Shown: positions 43,250 through 55,480, counted from the first letter of the stretch. The stretch is 64,000 nucleotides of DNA from Chionoecetes opilio (GCA_016584305.1 JACEEZ010009492.1:205132-269131), one strand, 5' to 3'. Program-made: numbers and translations. Notes: generated by a model from the letters alone, not told the origin.

Positions 43250-43795
43250 ACAAGTCACGAGTGTGTTATTATTCACTCTTTGAGGTGGTCATGTTCCTCC
43301 TGCCTTGATATGTATCGTGATACAGATTGAAGTGCATCCCCACCAAACTGTTGATGAAGAATGGTATCATGTTGAGAATAAAAGCGATTTAGAGTAGGCT
43401 CACTATAAATAAAAAATTTAAAAATTGAATAAGTCGTGATTTATTAAGCCATGGAACAATATCCATATAACTCTATTTCTCTTCCCACTGCCGTAGTCTT
43501 GATAATTTTCTTATTTGTTCTTGATATCATCTGTTAATATACCAAACCCCACCTCTAACCTAACTTAACAGTTTTTGGTTGAAAGAACTAGATTCTAGGT
43601 AGTATATGTATCAGCATTATTATTGAATTGCGCCATGGGAAATTGGGTTTAAAAGACTCAGAATGAAGAAATCTACACAATGAAACAGGTTAGAATTGTC
43701 AGGCTCGAGGATGACCTAAACCAAACGGTAAATATTCCGCAGGAGTTGGCGGTGCCAACCACCCGGACAATCGCACACCATCAAATTAGTTTTTT
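43250..43795. other. No gene recognised
   Basis: AT-rich remainder of the Harbinger-like remnant. No supported ORF or repeat boundary. Confidence 0.45.
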
Positions 43796-44215
43796 TTAAC
43801 CTAAATAACTCAACATAACCTAATCCAAATCTACCCTAAGCTTAACATAACCTAAACCAAACCTTAACATAACCTAAATCTAACCTAACCTAAACTAAAC
43901 GTAACCTAACTCAGCAATTTGATAATAATGGACGATGACTTCGCGGTCGTTTTCAGAGACACCAACTATTTTTTCCTGGTCTTCAATAGGTGCATTTTCT
44001 AATGGAGATAGTTTTATTTTGCGCAAACCCAAAGTTAAAAAAAAAAAAAAATCATCACCGAATTTTATGGTACCGTTTCCATTAAAACACTGTATCTCCA
44101 TCAGAAAAAGCACTTAAACTTGGCCGGGAGAAATTAGTCAGGGTCTTATAGGTTTTAATGAAACCTAACCTAACCTTTTAGGTTTTAATGAAACCAAAAC
44201 TACCTGGAAAATCTT
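43796..44215. repeat. AACCT-type tracts with the TTTGCGCAAAATAAAACTAT repeat (inverted copy)
   Basis: 43796-43915 holds CTAACCTAA/CATAACCTAA repeats. 43925-44040 is the inverse of the repeat at 39680-39795 (TTCGCGGTCGTTTTC, then ATGGAGATAGTTTTATTTTG). 44140-44200 has the ATAGGTTTTAATGAAACCTA units found at 19790-19900. Confidence 0.75.
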
Positions 44216-44519
44216 AAAAACAAGGTCTCCACGCTAAGCTGACACAAATGTTGGCTCTACGTATTATACTTACTGTCTTTAAGACATCTGTTTATATTTT
44301 AATGAGTGCCGATCCTTACTTTGCCTACATGGCCGATATTAAATTTCAGCGATCCATAATGTTATATTATTTAGTTTTGGTTGCGGGTCCCGGAAGATGC
44401 CAGTAGAAGATGCTCGTAGCCGAAACGCCATGTGACGAACGCGCATATTTTTACCACCATTACGGGCATCTTTTGGTAGCAAAATACCAAAAGATGCCGG
44501 AAAAAATGTCCGTGTGACA

Positions 44520-44645
44520 CGGCCTAGGTTAGGTTAGGTTAACCGGCCACGGCCGGTTAGGTTAGGGCAGGTCAGGTTAGGTTAGGTTAGGTTAGGTTAG
44601 TGCACAGCACAAGGGGCTCGAAGAGGGGTGCTAGGTTAGGTCTGT
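44520..44645. repeat. TTAGG-type telomere-like tract
   Basis: TAGGTTAGGTTAACCGGCC, then (GGTTA)n of about eight units to 44601, then another GGTTAGGT at 44634. Confidence 0.8.
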
Positions 44646-44792
44646 AGAGTTTGTCATCTTTAGAATAAAGGCTCAATCTGCTATCTTCTTCTTATGGCCA
44701 ACAAGCTTGGGGACATGGTGGAAACCTGGGTTTTTGGGTGGGGGAGCACACACATAAGGGAAATATGGCTAAATCTCTATAAGTATGGGCCC

Positions 44793-45873
<1,081 letters not shown>

Positions 45874-45874
45874 A

Positions 45875-46612
45875 TCTTTTGGCGGGCTGCGTGAGCGGTG
45901 GTGCCACAATTTATAGAACATTATACGTAACTAAGTTTTGCAATATCAAAATAATGCTGTTTCCAAGGTCTGATTTAAAATATTTTTATTATCAGTGATT
46001 CTGGAAGACAATATTAGTAAAGGAAGACATACATGATGTGAAAATATTGTGTCCCACTGCTTGAAGGTGGAACAGCGGCACCGCTGCTTGAATGTAAGCT
46101 CGACCACCACCACTACCTCTTGTGTATTTTAATGCGTTATTTCTCGTGTTCTCTAGTTGAACTAGTTCTAATTCCCTCTCACGTGTCCCTCTAGTAGCTA
46201 CTTTATACCATCTTTCCTACAGCATCACGCTACGCCACCAACAGGCCGTGTAATAGGTAGTAATTATTAGTGACTTGAAAAATAGCGCCACGACTGAGAT
46301 ATGTGGAAACACTTGTGGACCCCGCTATACAGATTCCACTTGTAACCCTTGCAATAGACGGTTGTCAGGGGATTGTAGCGCTATATAGATAGGCCAGGGA
46401 GTGAAGGGGGATATAGTGAAGGGAGTAATAGGTGTGTCATGGGGTACAAAAGGGAGGAAGTAAGGAAAGCAAGGAGGTTTTATACTGCAATGTTTTCTGA
46501 TAAGAGCGAGCGGGAGTGATCGACCAGTGAGACAAGGTAACGTCATCGTGACGTCACGGTGACGTCACGATAACAAGACGGACGTAGCAAATACGTGAAG
46601 TGTGAACCAGGC
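45875..46612 (+). mobile_element. Left arm of a 1.5-kb palindromic (foldback) element
   Basis: Starts TCTTTTGGCGGGCTGCGTGA. All of it is matched in inverted order by 46618-46795 plus 52975-53547. Landmarks: GGTGCCACAATT, TCTGGAAGACAATATTAGTA, GTTCTCTAGTTGAACTAGTT, GAAAAATAGCGCCACGACT and GTGACGTCACGGTGACGTCA. No ORF and no obvious target duplication at the outer ends. Confidence 0.85.
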
Positions 46613-46681
46613 CTTATGCCCGGTTCAGACTTCACGTATTTGCTACGTCCGTCTTGTTATCGTGACGTCACCGTGACGTCA
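46549..46681. promoter_or_regulatory. Four CRE palindromes (TGACGTCA) at the palindrome centre
   Basis: TGACGTCA lies at 46549-46556, 46560-46567, 46663-46670 and 46674-46681, two in each arm, symmetric around the CTTAT spacer at 46613-46617. CREs bind bZIP factors of the CREB/ATF group in animals. A related segment with two CREs occurs at 55975-55993. Confidence 0.7.
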
Positions 46682-46795
46682 CGATGACGTTACCTCGTCT
46701 CATTGGTCGATCACTCCCGCTCGCTCTTATCAGAAAACATTGCAGTATAAAACCTCCTTGCTTTCCTTACTTCCGATCCCTTTTGTACCCCATGA
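46618..46795 (-). mobile_element. Right arm of the palindromic element, inner part
   Basis: Inverse of 46435-46612. It is cut at 46795 by retrotransposon B; the last four bases ATGA are the target-site duplication. Confidence 0.85.
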
Positions 46796-48557
46796 TGTAA
46801 TGCCCATTATTCGGGAGAGATAGTATGAGAATTATTATCATATAATTCCCGAGTTATGTCTTGTAAGCAGTTCATTTTTTTTAGTTTCACGGGTGACTCA
46901 TCGCCCTTCTTTCTAAACCGCCATTTTGTTTATCTTCTTTCGTTCATTCCCCCCGCCATTTCCTTCTCCCTTTCTCCACTCCCCCCCCCCGACATGCCGT
47001 ATGCGAGTCAAAATTCGTGGGATAATTATTCCGCGATCAGTGATAACTAATGAGTTCAAATCTTTTCATCTTTCCCCAGCTATCTGATCAGATCGAGGAA
47101 CACTCCTAGATTCTTAATGTCTTTCAAAATAATCCCCATCGTTATCGATCATGTTCCTACATGGACGTGTTAGTAAAGTTATGCGCTAAATTGAAAGTCT
47201 ACCAAATTTCTATGCAACACCTTCCATACCCTCTCACTCTTGAAAACGCGTTCGGACTGTCGACATTAAATATAAAAACACCCTTCTTGGGTATTAGATT
47301 AAACATATTGAATTCTTCTATATCAAAGTAACAGGTCTGTATTATAGGCAGCCTTGTCTTAGGTACACGAGTTTCATTATTTAATTAGTTAGTTTGTGAT
47401 TATAAGCTCTTCATTTGAGGTCACGTCTAGACCATTCAAACGATTCCCCTTTTTTCTGCCTCGGGCGGGGTAACTCCGTGAGACGCCAGTCTCCACACAT
47501 CCTTCCCCCAGGTAAGATGTAACAAATTCCGCTCCTGTTTCCCCCCCCCCCCTTTCCTTGTTATCTATATTTTCAAATATGGGTATCTATGTTTAGTTTA
47601 CGCTAACGTAAAGGAGGTCTACCCATCCTTATAAGTATTATTAACGAGTCTCCACACATCCTTCCCCCAGGGAGAGGTTTCAACGGGAGTGACTCACTCC
47701 TTTCCTCTTCAAGTCACATGGTCTTGTGAATCCACAAAACAACTCATTACTCTCACATTTTTTCCCCTATATATAATTCTTCCATGTATAATTATAAATA
47801 TTCAGCGGTATGTTACTTAAGTGAAAGAAAATTCATTAAATAGGATTCAGTGAGGAGAGTTATGCTCATAAGAGCTTTCTTTCATCAGATAGGGAGAGCT
47901 TCCCGTATCAGGGTGTAAAGTTTTTTTTCTTACATCCGATTAGAGTTTTCCGGTGTTGGATTAACCCTTATATGTTGTATATGATCTCAAGCAAGAGACA
48001 TACTATTTCAGTATGAATAAATAGGATGATGTTTTCAAATATAGTTCTTGTGTTTATTATAAAACCCCAGGTGATTATTCTGTGTTAGGACAGTAATTCC
48101 CCACACTTCCAAAAGAGTCAGCCTTACTCGGTATAATTCCACGTATCAATCACGACTACCAAGATAAATATAATATTAATATTATTCAAACGTGCCCAGG
48201 GAGTAACCCAGAGAACTACTCGCCTGAGCTGGTGGCAGCACTTCCCCTTAACCTAAACCCTTACCCTTTCCCCTTAAATACATCCCCCCTTTCAGTACTC
48301 TCCGCAGTGAGAAGTGGTCAAACTATAATCACATAGTGAAGTCATAAGACTAAGTTAAATCCTCCCTTTCAAGTTATAATCAAATGAAAAATCATAATCA
48401 ATTAATATCATTCAAGTAACGTTGACCAGTTATAAACTCCCCATAGGAGTTACCAGCAAAACACAGGTAGTTTTGCGGTGGGATTTTATTTGTATCGGTC
48501 ATAAGATACAGTATTCATTTAAAAATCTTTTCGAAACCCACAAATTCAGGCAACACA
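46796..48557 (+). repeat. 5' LTR of element B (1762 bp)
   Basis: Begins TGTAATGCCCATTATTCGGG, ends ATTCAGGCAACACA. It contains the AATAAA signal near 48017 and, in its last 100 bp, a PBS-like GTAGTTTTGCGGTGGGATTT. Confidence 0.88.
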
Positions 48558-48576
48558 CTGGTGGCAGCGGTGGGAT
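48558..48576 (+). promoter_or_regulatory. Primer binding site, complementary to a tRNA-Leu 3' end
   Basis: Immediately after the LTR the sequence reads CTGGTGGCAGCGGTGGGAT. From 48559 its complement is ATCCCACCGCTGCCACCA, which I recognise as the 3' end (with CCA) of an animal tRNA-Leu. Minus-strand DNA synthesis would start here. Confidence 0.75.
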
Positions 48577-49052
48577 ATTATTTCCTAAAAATAACAGCAA
48601 CAGAATCTCACCTGGGAAAATAAATAGCAAGATAGTAAAATTTCAGTAAATTTTCATATAGTAATCGATCATTATAGTAGGCTCATTAGATCTCCCCCCC
48701 TATAAACCAAACACCCTACACACATGAACCATGACCATGTGGGAGTGAGCTGTAAGAAGCGAGCCGACACAGCCAGCCGCCGCCGCGCCCTTCGTCGCCG
48801 CCGCCGCCGCGCCCTTCGAGACTGCCGCGCGCCTCGACGCCACGCTCGCCTCAACTCCGCCGCCCTTCACAGCCAACGTCACAACAGCCTGCCGCACGCC
48901 TAGCAGCCACGCTCGCCGCCGCCGCCGCCCTTCACCGCTACAGCCGCCCTTCACCGCCACAGCCGCCACACCCGCCCCATCGATGCAGCGCTTCACCGCC
49001 GTAGCCGCCGTTCCTAGCCGCTACAGACGCCACATCTAGCCGCAACCACCAC

Positions 49053-49182
49053 CATGGCAAAGAGAGGGCGTGAAGCCTCGTCGGGAGGGAAGTACTGGAT
49101 CCCCCTCGGTCTACCCGTCACCGACATGAGCTGCGCTGACAACACAGGCGCCAAGAACCTGTACATAATTAGAGAGAACTGA
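49053..49182 (+). pseudogene. uL14-derived ORF of element B, 5' part
   Basis: ATG at 49053 in a good context (CACCATGG). It encodes [20 protein letters not shown] then [18 protein letters not shown], closer to RPL23 than element A's version ([12 protein letters not shown] is intact). The reading frame runs into the MITE at 49171 and stops at TGA four codons later. The AATT target-site duplication lies inside the codons for Ile-Ile/Ala. Confidence 0.85.
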
Positions 49183-50048
49183 AACTCGAGAAATGCCAGT
49201 GGTCGCTGGCAGTTTTAACTCAAAGGTTGGTCTACTGTGTTTTGGCTCCGCGACTAATATTTTTCATAAATTAATTTCGCGATAAACATTGATGCACCGC
49301 ATCTGAATACCAAAAAATATAGTTCTTCTGTTGTTCTACTAATTATATGGATGACATTCATTACGATGGAACGTTCTATAATAGCAATTTAATGCAAATT
49401 ACTCGCCTCGAGTAGCAAAGCTTAATATATTTTTTACATGTATATTGTGGCATGTAAAATTTGGGTGATGTTCACACTGTTTTCTAAAACAGTACTGCTG
49501 CGTCTGGCAAACGCTTGTCAAAATACAATAAGCAATGCCTTGGAAAAACGAAGAATAAAGAATGCCGAAATCGGCTTGTTGCTGCGACAATGTAGGTTAT
49601 AATTGTGGAGGCGACACGCCGCGGCGGGGAGTGGTGGGCGGGGAGATTGTGGCGGGGCGATTGAATCAAAACATTGTTACTTCACGCGTCGACTCATTGC
49701 ACTTCCAGGCTTTCTATCTGATTGATACACAATAATAACAGGAAAATATGACTGCCTAGGTATAGATAACTTCTAAACATACGTTATTGACTATATAATA
49801 TCATAGAGTAACATTTACCTCGCCTCCTCAACTATAACCTACTTGGTTATTTGGTTAAATGCATGTTTTACAGACTCAGGCTTCTATACAATATACATAT
49901 AGAAGAAAATCGTTCTTAAAATTATACTTTTGTGTTTTAAGTGCAGTGGAATAAGCCCATATTTTTCTTTCAAGTTGACCAACTTTTCACCAAATTGTGA
50001 GTTAAAACTGCCAGCGACCACTGGCATTTCGGAGTTGCAGTTCTCTCT
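49171..50048 (-). mobile_element. AATT-flanked MITE, copy 2 (878 bp), inside element B
   Basis: Termini AGAGAGAACTG and CAGTTCTCTCT, with AATT on both sides (49167-49170 and 50049-50052). It is inverted relative to the copy at 26924-27802 and very similar along its whole length. Its removal joins the two halves of the uL14-derived ORF in frame. Confidence 0.88.
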
Positions 50049-50325
50049 AATTGCCGTGCAGGGTATCAAGGGGCGTCTGAACTGCCTGTCCGCCGCCACT
50101 GTGTCCTGCAACAACCCGCAGAGCAACAGCGGTAGCCCAAACAGCTACGGAGACGGAGGATGCAGCGACACCGGTTCAGGAATGGGCACACTCTTAGTTT
50201 CCAAGAACCTACAAGAGTTCCTGAAACGTTATGAAGAGCTGAAGGCCATCAAGAAATACAGGGCGTCAACAAGACCCATGATGCCACCCATCAACAACAA
50301 GATGGAAAAGTTCGGTATCCAATAG
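50049..50325 (+). pseudogene. uL14-derived ORF of element B, 3' part and element-specific tail
   Basis: After the MITE the frame continues with IAVQGIKGRLNCLSAATV. GIKGRLN-L-AA is the part of RPL23 that follows AKNLYII-V and is missing in element A. The uL14 similarity then fades and a Ser/Gly/Asn-rich linker leads to DTGSGMGTLLVSKNLQEFLK and a basic C-terminus (TRPMMPPINNKMEKFGIQ), with the stop at 50323-50325. Against element A's tail the DT-SG--T-LV-K-L-EF pattern is shared but the rest differs, so the tail evolves fast or has been frameshifted in one copy. Confidence 0.8.
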
Positions 50326-51215
50326 TGTTAAATTAGAAAATCAAGGAAGAATTATTTTGAACATGAACATTGAAAATTTATTTTATGAACTTGAAAGTTT
50401 AATACCTACTCGGTAGGGTAGTTGTAGTGTCACCCGGTTATTACTCTTGGGGAAATCAATTCGAAAAGTGTTAAATGTAAAACATTGACAAGGATTCAAA
50501 ACAAATTGAGGGTCAGTATGTTCTTAATATATCCAGGTAAGAGGTTGATTGGGATACCAGTCTCTCATTGAATTTCATTAACAGACTCAGTCTGGTTCGG
50601 TGAGTCTTCAAGGTATTTTAATTCAAGTTACAATCAACACGACTTGTGGTGTATTCAGGTGAAGATTAAGCGAAAAGTGTTAAATGAAAATTATTGAGTC
50701 AAGGGTAGTGTAGTGTCAGACTAGATGAAACAATTTGGTCTAGGAGATTTCTCATGTCTAGAAGTCGGAGTGTCTGGTTTTCACGGGCTCAGCCTGGTTC
50801 GGTGGGAGGAGTATTTTAATTCGGGATAGTAGTACTGCTACTCACTTCACAGTCAGCCAGCTTGCGGTGTGGCGGGCATTTCAGGACTCGTAAGGCTCTC
50901 GTTATATAACCTGAGGGTAGCCGGTGTGCGCCCCTGGGACGAACCTGGCGACGAAAATGTGGGGACTGAGTCAGGATTTGACACCCACGTCACTACCCAG
51001 GTATCAGGTTGATTGGGATACTTCCTTTCATTGAATATTCGTGTAATCTAAACACAAGCAGACACCCGTTTTCAAAGAACAGAAGAATTTCCATTAAATT
51101 CACTCTAAATTCGTCCCATACACACCTCCTCTTGACGCAGTTTTAAAACGGAAACATGATCCGTGAGTAGTTAATTTGATATTGGAGAATTTAATTTTCC
51201 CGGAGAATAGACGCG
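50326..51215 (+). other. Non-coding internal region of element B
   Basis: Nearly identical to 35750-36656 of element A, including GAGGTTGATTGGGATACCAG and the terminal CCCGGAGAATAGACGCG before the LTR. No ORF. Confidence 0.75.
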
Positions 51216-52974
51216 TGTAATGCCCATTATTCGGGAGAGATAGTATGAGAATTATTATCATATAATTCCCGAGTTATGTCTTGTAAGCAGTTCATTTTTT
51301 TTAGTTTCACGGGTGACTCATCGCCCTTCTTTCTAAACCGCCATTTTGTTTATCTTCTTTCGTTCATTCCCCCCGCCATTTCCTTCTCCCTTTCTCCACT
51401 CCCCCCCCCCGACATGCCGTATGCGAGTCAAAATTCGTGGGATAATTATTCCGCGATCAGTGATAACTAATGAGTTCAAATCTTTTCATCTTTCCCCAGC
51501 TATCTGATCAGATCGAGGAACACTCCTAGATTCTTAATGTCTTTCAAAATAATCCCCATCGTTATCGATCATGTTCCTACATGGACGTGTTAGTAAAGTT
51601 ATGCGCTAAATTGAAAGTCTACCAATTCTATGCAACACCTTCCATACCCTCTCACTCTTGAAAACGCGTTCGGACTGTCGACATTAAATATAAAAACACC
51701 CTTCTTGGGTATTAGATTAAACATATTGAATTCTTCTATATCAAAGTAACAGGTCTGTATTTAAGGCAGCCTTGTCTTAGGTACACGAGTTTCATTATTT
51801 AATTAGTTAGTTTGTGATTATAAGCTCTTCATTTGAAGGTCACGTCTAGACCATTCAAACGATTCCCCTTTTTTCTGCCTCGGGCGGGGTAACTCCGTGA
51901 GACGCCAGTCTCCACACATCCTTCCCCCAGGTAAGATGTAACAAATTCCGCTCCTGTTTCCCCCCCCCCCTTTCCTTGTTATCTATATTTTCAAATATGG
52001 GTATCTATGTTAGTTTACGCTAACGTAAAGGAGGTTTTACCCATCCTTATAAGTATTATTAACGAGTCTCCACACATCCTTCCCCCAGGGAGAGGTTTCA
52101 ACGGGAGTGACTCACTCCTTTCCTCTTCAAGTCACATGGTCTTGTGAATCCACAAAACAACTCATTACTCTCACATTTTTTCCCCTATATATATATCTTC
52201 CATGTATAATTATAAATATTCAGCGGTATGTTACTTAAGTGAAAGAAAATTCATTAAATAGGATTCAGTGAGGAGAGTTATGCTCATAAGAGCTTTCTTT
52301 CATCAGATAGGGAGAGCTTCCCGTATCAGATTGTAAAGTTTTTTTCTTACATCCGATTAGAGTTTTCCGGTGTTGGATTAACCCTTATATGTTGTATATG
52401 ATCTCAAGCAAGAGACATACTATTTCAGTATGAATAAATAGGATGATGTTTTCAAATATAGTTCTTGTGTTTATTATAAAACCCCAGGTGATTATTCTGT
52501 GTTAGGACAGTAATTCCCCACACTTCCAAAAGAGTCAGCCTTACTCGGTATAATTCCACGTATCAATCACGACTACCAAGATAAATATAATATTAATATT
52601 ATTCAAACGTGCCCAGGGAGTAACCCAGAGAACTACTCGCCTGAGCTGGTGGCAGCACTTCCCCTTAACCTAAACCCTTACCCTTTCCCCTTAAATACAT
52701 CCCCCCTTTCAGTACTCTCCGCAGTGAGAAGTGGTCAAACTATAATCACATAGTGAAGTCATAAGACTAAGTTAAATCCTCCCTTTCAAGTTATAATCAA
52801 ATGAAAAATCATAATCAATTAATATCATTCAAGTAACGTTGACCAGTTATAAACTCCCCATAGGAGTTACCAGCAAAACACAGGTAGTTTTGCGGTGGGA
52901 TTTTATTTGTATCGGTCATAAGATACAGTATTCATTTAAAAATCTTTTCGAAACCCACAAATTCAGGCAACACA
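51216..52974 (+). repeat. 3' LTR of element B (1759 bp)
   Basis: Near-identical to 46796-48557. Differences seen include loss of AT in ACCAAATTTC, TATTATAGG versus TATTTAAGG, an extra A in GAAGGTCACG, and AGGGTGT versus AGATTGT near 52330. Confidence 0.88.
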
Positions 52975-53547
52975 ATGACACACCTATTACTCCCTTCACT
53001 ATATCCCCCTTCACTCCCTGGCCTATTTATATAGCGCTACAATCCCCTGACAACAGTCTATTGCAAAGGTTACAAGTGGAATCTGTATAGCGGGGTCCAA
53101 AAGTGTTTCCACATATCGCAGTCGTGGCGCTATTTTTCAAGTCACTAATAATTACTACTTATTACACGGCCTGTAGAAGGTGTTGGTGGCGTAGCGTGAT
53201 GCTGTAGGAAGGATGGTATATAGTAGCTACTAGAGGGGCACGTGAGAGGGTTAGAACTAGTTCAACTAGAGAACACGAGAAATAACGCATTAAAAAACAC
53301 AAGAGGTAGTGGTGGTGGTCGAGCTTACATTCAAGCAGCGGTGCCGCTTTTCCGCCTTCAAGCAGCGGGGCACAATATTTTCACATCATGTATGTCTTCC
53401 ATTACTAATATTGTCTTCCAGAATCACTGATAATAAATATATTTTAAATCAGACCTTGGAAACAGCATTATTTTGATATTGCAAAACTTAGTTACGTATA
53501 ATGTTCTATCAATTGTGGCACCACCGCTCACGCAGCCCGCCAAAAGA
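52975..53547 (-). mobile_element. Right arm of the palindromic element, outer part
   Basis: Inverse of 45875-46440, ending CGCAGCCCGCCAAAAGA. It resumes exactly where the inner part was cut at 46795. Confidence 0.85.
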
Positions 53548-53689
53548 ATGGACCCGTTTACTCACACCTAAAACACGGAATTTTGTGAAGCTTTGGATGT
53601 AATAAAAGCTACTTATCACTGTACTCATATTCATTTTGCTTAAAAATGCACCATGAATGAGATATGTGCAGTTTTTTGGGCCAAAATAT

Positions 53690-54230
53690 GACGTGGCCGC
53701 GGAACGCGCTGTGATTGGTTGTGACGTATAGCGCATTTTCGTGACGTTCACCGCCCTGGTTCAGTCCAGTCCGGACCGGGTCAGGGTGGACTGATGGTCG
53801 CGAAAATACATCGAGACTGGCCCCGTCCCATTCGTCGTTCCTATTGGCTGGGGGATCGAGTGGGCGGTACTGAACTGAACTGTGGAGGCGGCAGGCGTCC
53901 ATCTTGTCAATATCCTTTTTGTCGTCCGCCTTTTAACCTGTGCTGAAGACTTTACAACTACCACGCCTGTGATACTATAGTCTTATGGTCGGCCATCATG
54001 GTGTTTCATGTCTTATCAGCAGCACGAGAAGCTCCTGGTCGCCTTCCCCGCTGACTGTAGTGCGCATGCGCCAGTTCTCCCCACACTGGTCCAACCTGGT
54101 CCTGCTCGCTGGCTCAGCCCGGCCCAGTCCGTTCCAGCCCGGTCTAAACTGCCTCGCAAAAACAGTGGCCGTCCGGGACTAGCCCAGTCCAGACCGGGCC
54201 AGAGCGGCCGCGGAAATGCGCTAGTAGTCA
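53690..54230. mobile_element. Possible TIR element with CCAAT-type boxes
   Basis: GCGCATTTTCGTGACGTTCA, then GTTCAGTCCAGTCCGGACCG, at 53731-53785 resembles the inverse of 54150-54223 (AGTCCAGACCGGGCCAGAGC, then GCGGAAATGCGC). Between them are ATTGG boxes (53713, 53840) and no clear ORF. Ends and target duplication are undefined. Confidence 0.4.
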
Positions 54231-54640
54231 GCGCAGAAACATCCCTTCCGCTTCCTTCTCTACCCCGCTTCCTCGCCTATATAGCTGGACAAAGAGAACA
54301 CACTATGTTTGTTTTGTGCCAATCTGCTAAAACACCACGATTAAAACACCAGAGAGTGTTCATATCTGTATCCAAAGACAAGAAAAAAAGTAAACAGTGG
54401 TGGATGTCTACTATAGGCGTGATTCCCCTGAGGGAACACACATGTTACTCATGTGTGTGTGTGTGTGTGTGTGACACTGCGTGTGTGTAGTATACATAGT
54501 ACTACGTACGGATTGGTGATTGGTGTTTGTCTGTGTATGCAGTGATGAAGTAACAAACGCCTACACACACACATGCACACACACATACACAACACACGCG
54601 GCGTTGTGTTATTGTGACTGCTGTGGGCACGGGAAGCATC
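54231..54640. other. No gene recognised; short GT and CA microsatellites
   Basis: (GT)n at 54450-54472 and CA-rich repeats at 54563-54598. Nothing else is supported. Confidence 0.55.
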
Positions 54641-54644
54641 CAAA

Positions 54645-54770
54645 AGAACATAATAACCTAAGAAAATAAGGAAGCTACAAGAGGCCGTGAGACCTACACG
54701 AGGTAGTTCCTGTAGTGATTGTGAATTTCCCCTTCATCTAGGGCCCTAGGCGATTCATTATGTACTCTTG
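54645..54770 (-). repeat. LINE 3' tail (CR1-type), second copy
   Basis: AGAACATAATAACCTAAGAA, AATAAGGAAGCTACAAGAGG and CCTACACGAGGTAGTTCCTG parallel 7072-7135. Confidence 0.6.
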
Positions 54771-55480
54771 ACGAACTCATAGAAAAACAGGTATAGAGTG
54801 AGAGCGCCTTCCACCCACCCACCCACACACACACACACATCTGATCAAGAGCACACTGCGCCTTCCACACATACACATATGTATGATATTATATATGTGT
54901 GTGTGTGTGTATATTTACCTAGTTGTAACATACAGGAAAAGAGCTATGCTCGTATTGTCCCGTCTCCTAATCTACTATTATCCAGCTTGCATTTGAAGTC
55001 CTGAATACTTCTTGCATTGTGTGTGTGTGCGCGTGGAAGGCGCAGTGTGCTCTTGAAGGATGTGTATGTGTGTGTGTGTGTTGGTGGAAGGCGCTCTCAT
55101 TCTACCTGTTCTTCTATGAATTCGTCTATGATGTGTATGTATGTGTATTGGTGGAAGGCGCTCTCATTCTACCTGTTCTTCTATGAATTTGTCTATGATG
55201 TGTATGTATGTGTGTTGGTGTAAGGCGCTCTCATTCTACCTGTTCTTATATGAATTCGTCTATGATGTGTATGTGTGTGTACGTGTTGGTGGAAGGCGCT
55301 CTCATTCTACTTGTTCTTTTATGAATTCGTCTATGATGTGTGTGTGTGTTGGTGGAAGGCGCTCTCATTCTACCTGTTCTTCTATGAATTCATCTATGAT
55401 GTGTGTGTGTGTGCAGGTGGAAGGCGCTCTCATTCTACCTGTTCTTCTATGAGTTCGTCTATCTGTCTAGCTGTAGGCTA
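54771..55480. repeat. 63-bp minisatellite with an inverted first copy around a LINE tail
   Basis: Six units from 55080 to 55460 contain GGTGGAAGGCGCTCTCATTC, TACCTGTTCTTCTATGAATT and CGTCTATGATGTG. An inverted unit lies at 54772-54830 (GACGAACTCATAGAAAAACA, GAGAGCGCCTTCCACC). A second inverted pair is AAGAGCACACTGCGCCTTCC (54847) and its inverse (about 55033-55053). The spacer 54905-55015 is a LINE 3' end in - orientation: it contains ATTTACCTAGTTGTAACATA and CCCGTCTCC, the inverse of 63855-63910. Confidence 0.8.

Larger units (their letters stand above)
42385..44792. mobile_element. PIF/Harbinger-like remnant with HARBI1-type fragment
   Basis: GGGCCCATACTTATAAAGAT at about 42387 is mirrored by ATCTCTATAAGTATGGGCCC at 44773-44792, giving inverted termini about 2.4 kb apart. 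Inside are the transposase fragment (43077-43240) and a nested 483-bp MITE. TTAGG-type tracts (43800-43915, 44520-44620) and the dispersed TTTGCGC repeat also lie within. No convincing target-site duplication was found at these outer ends, so the extent is tentative. Confidence 0.5.
46796..52974 (+). mobile_element. Non-autonomous LTR retrotransposon B (uL14-derived ORF, MITE-interrupted)
   Basis: TGTAATGCCC...GGCAACACA, flanked by ATGA on both sides (46792-46795 and 52975-52978). The 5' LTR is 46796-48557 and the 3' LTR 51216-52974. The internal region is 2658 bp, which drops to 1776 bp after subtracting the 878-bp MITE and its 4-bp duplication. The two LTRs differ at only about ten small sites by eye, so insertion was recent. 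As in element A there is no gag or pol. The arms on either side rejoin into an uninterrupted palindrome when B and one ATGA are removed. Confidence 0.9.
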
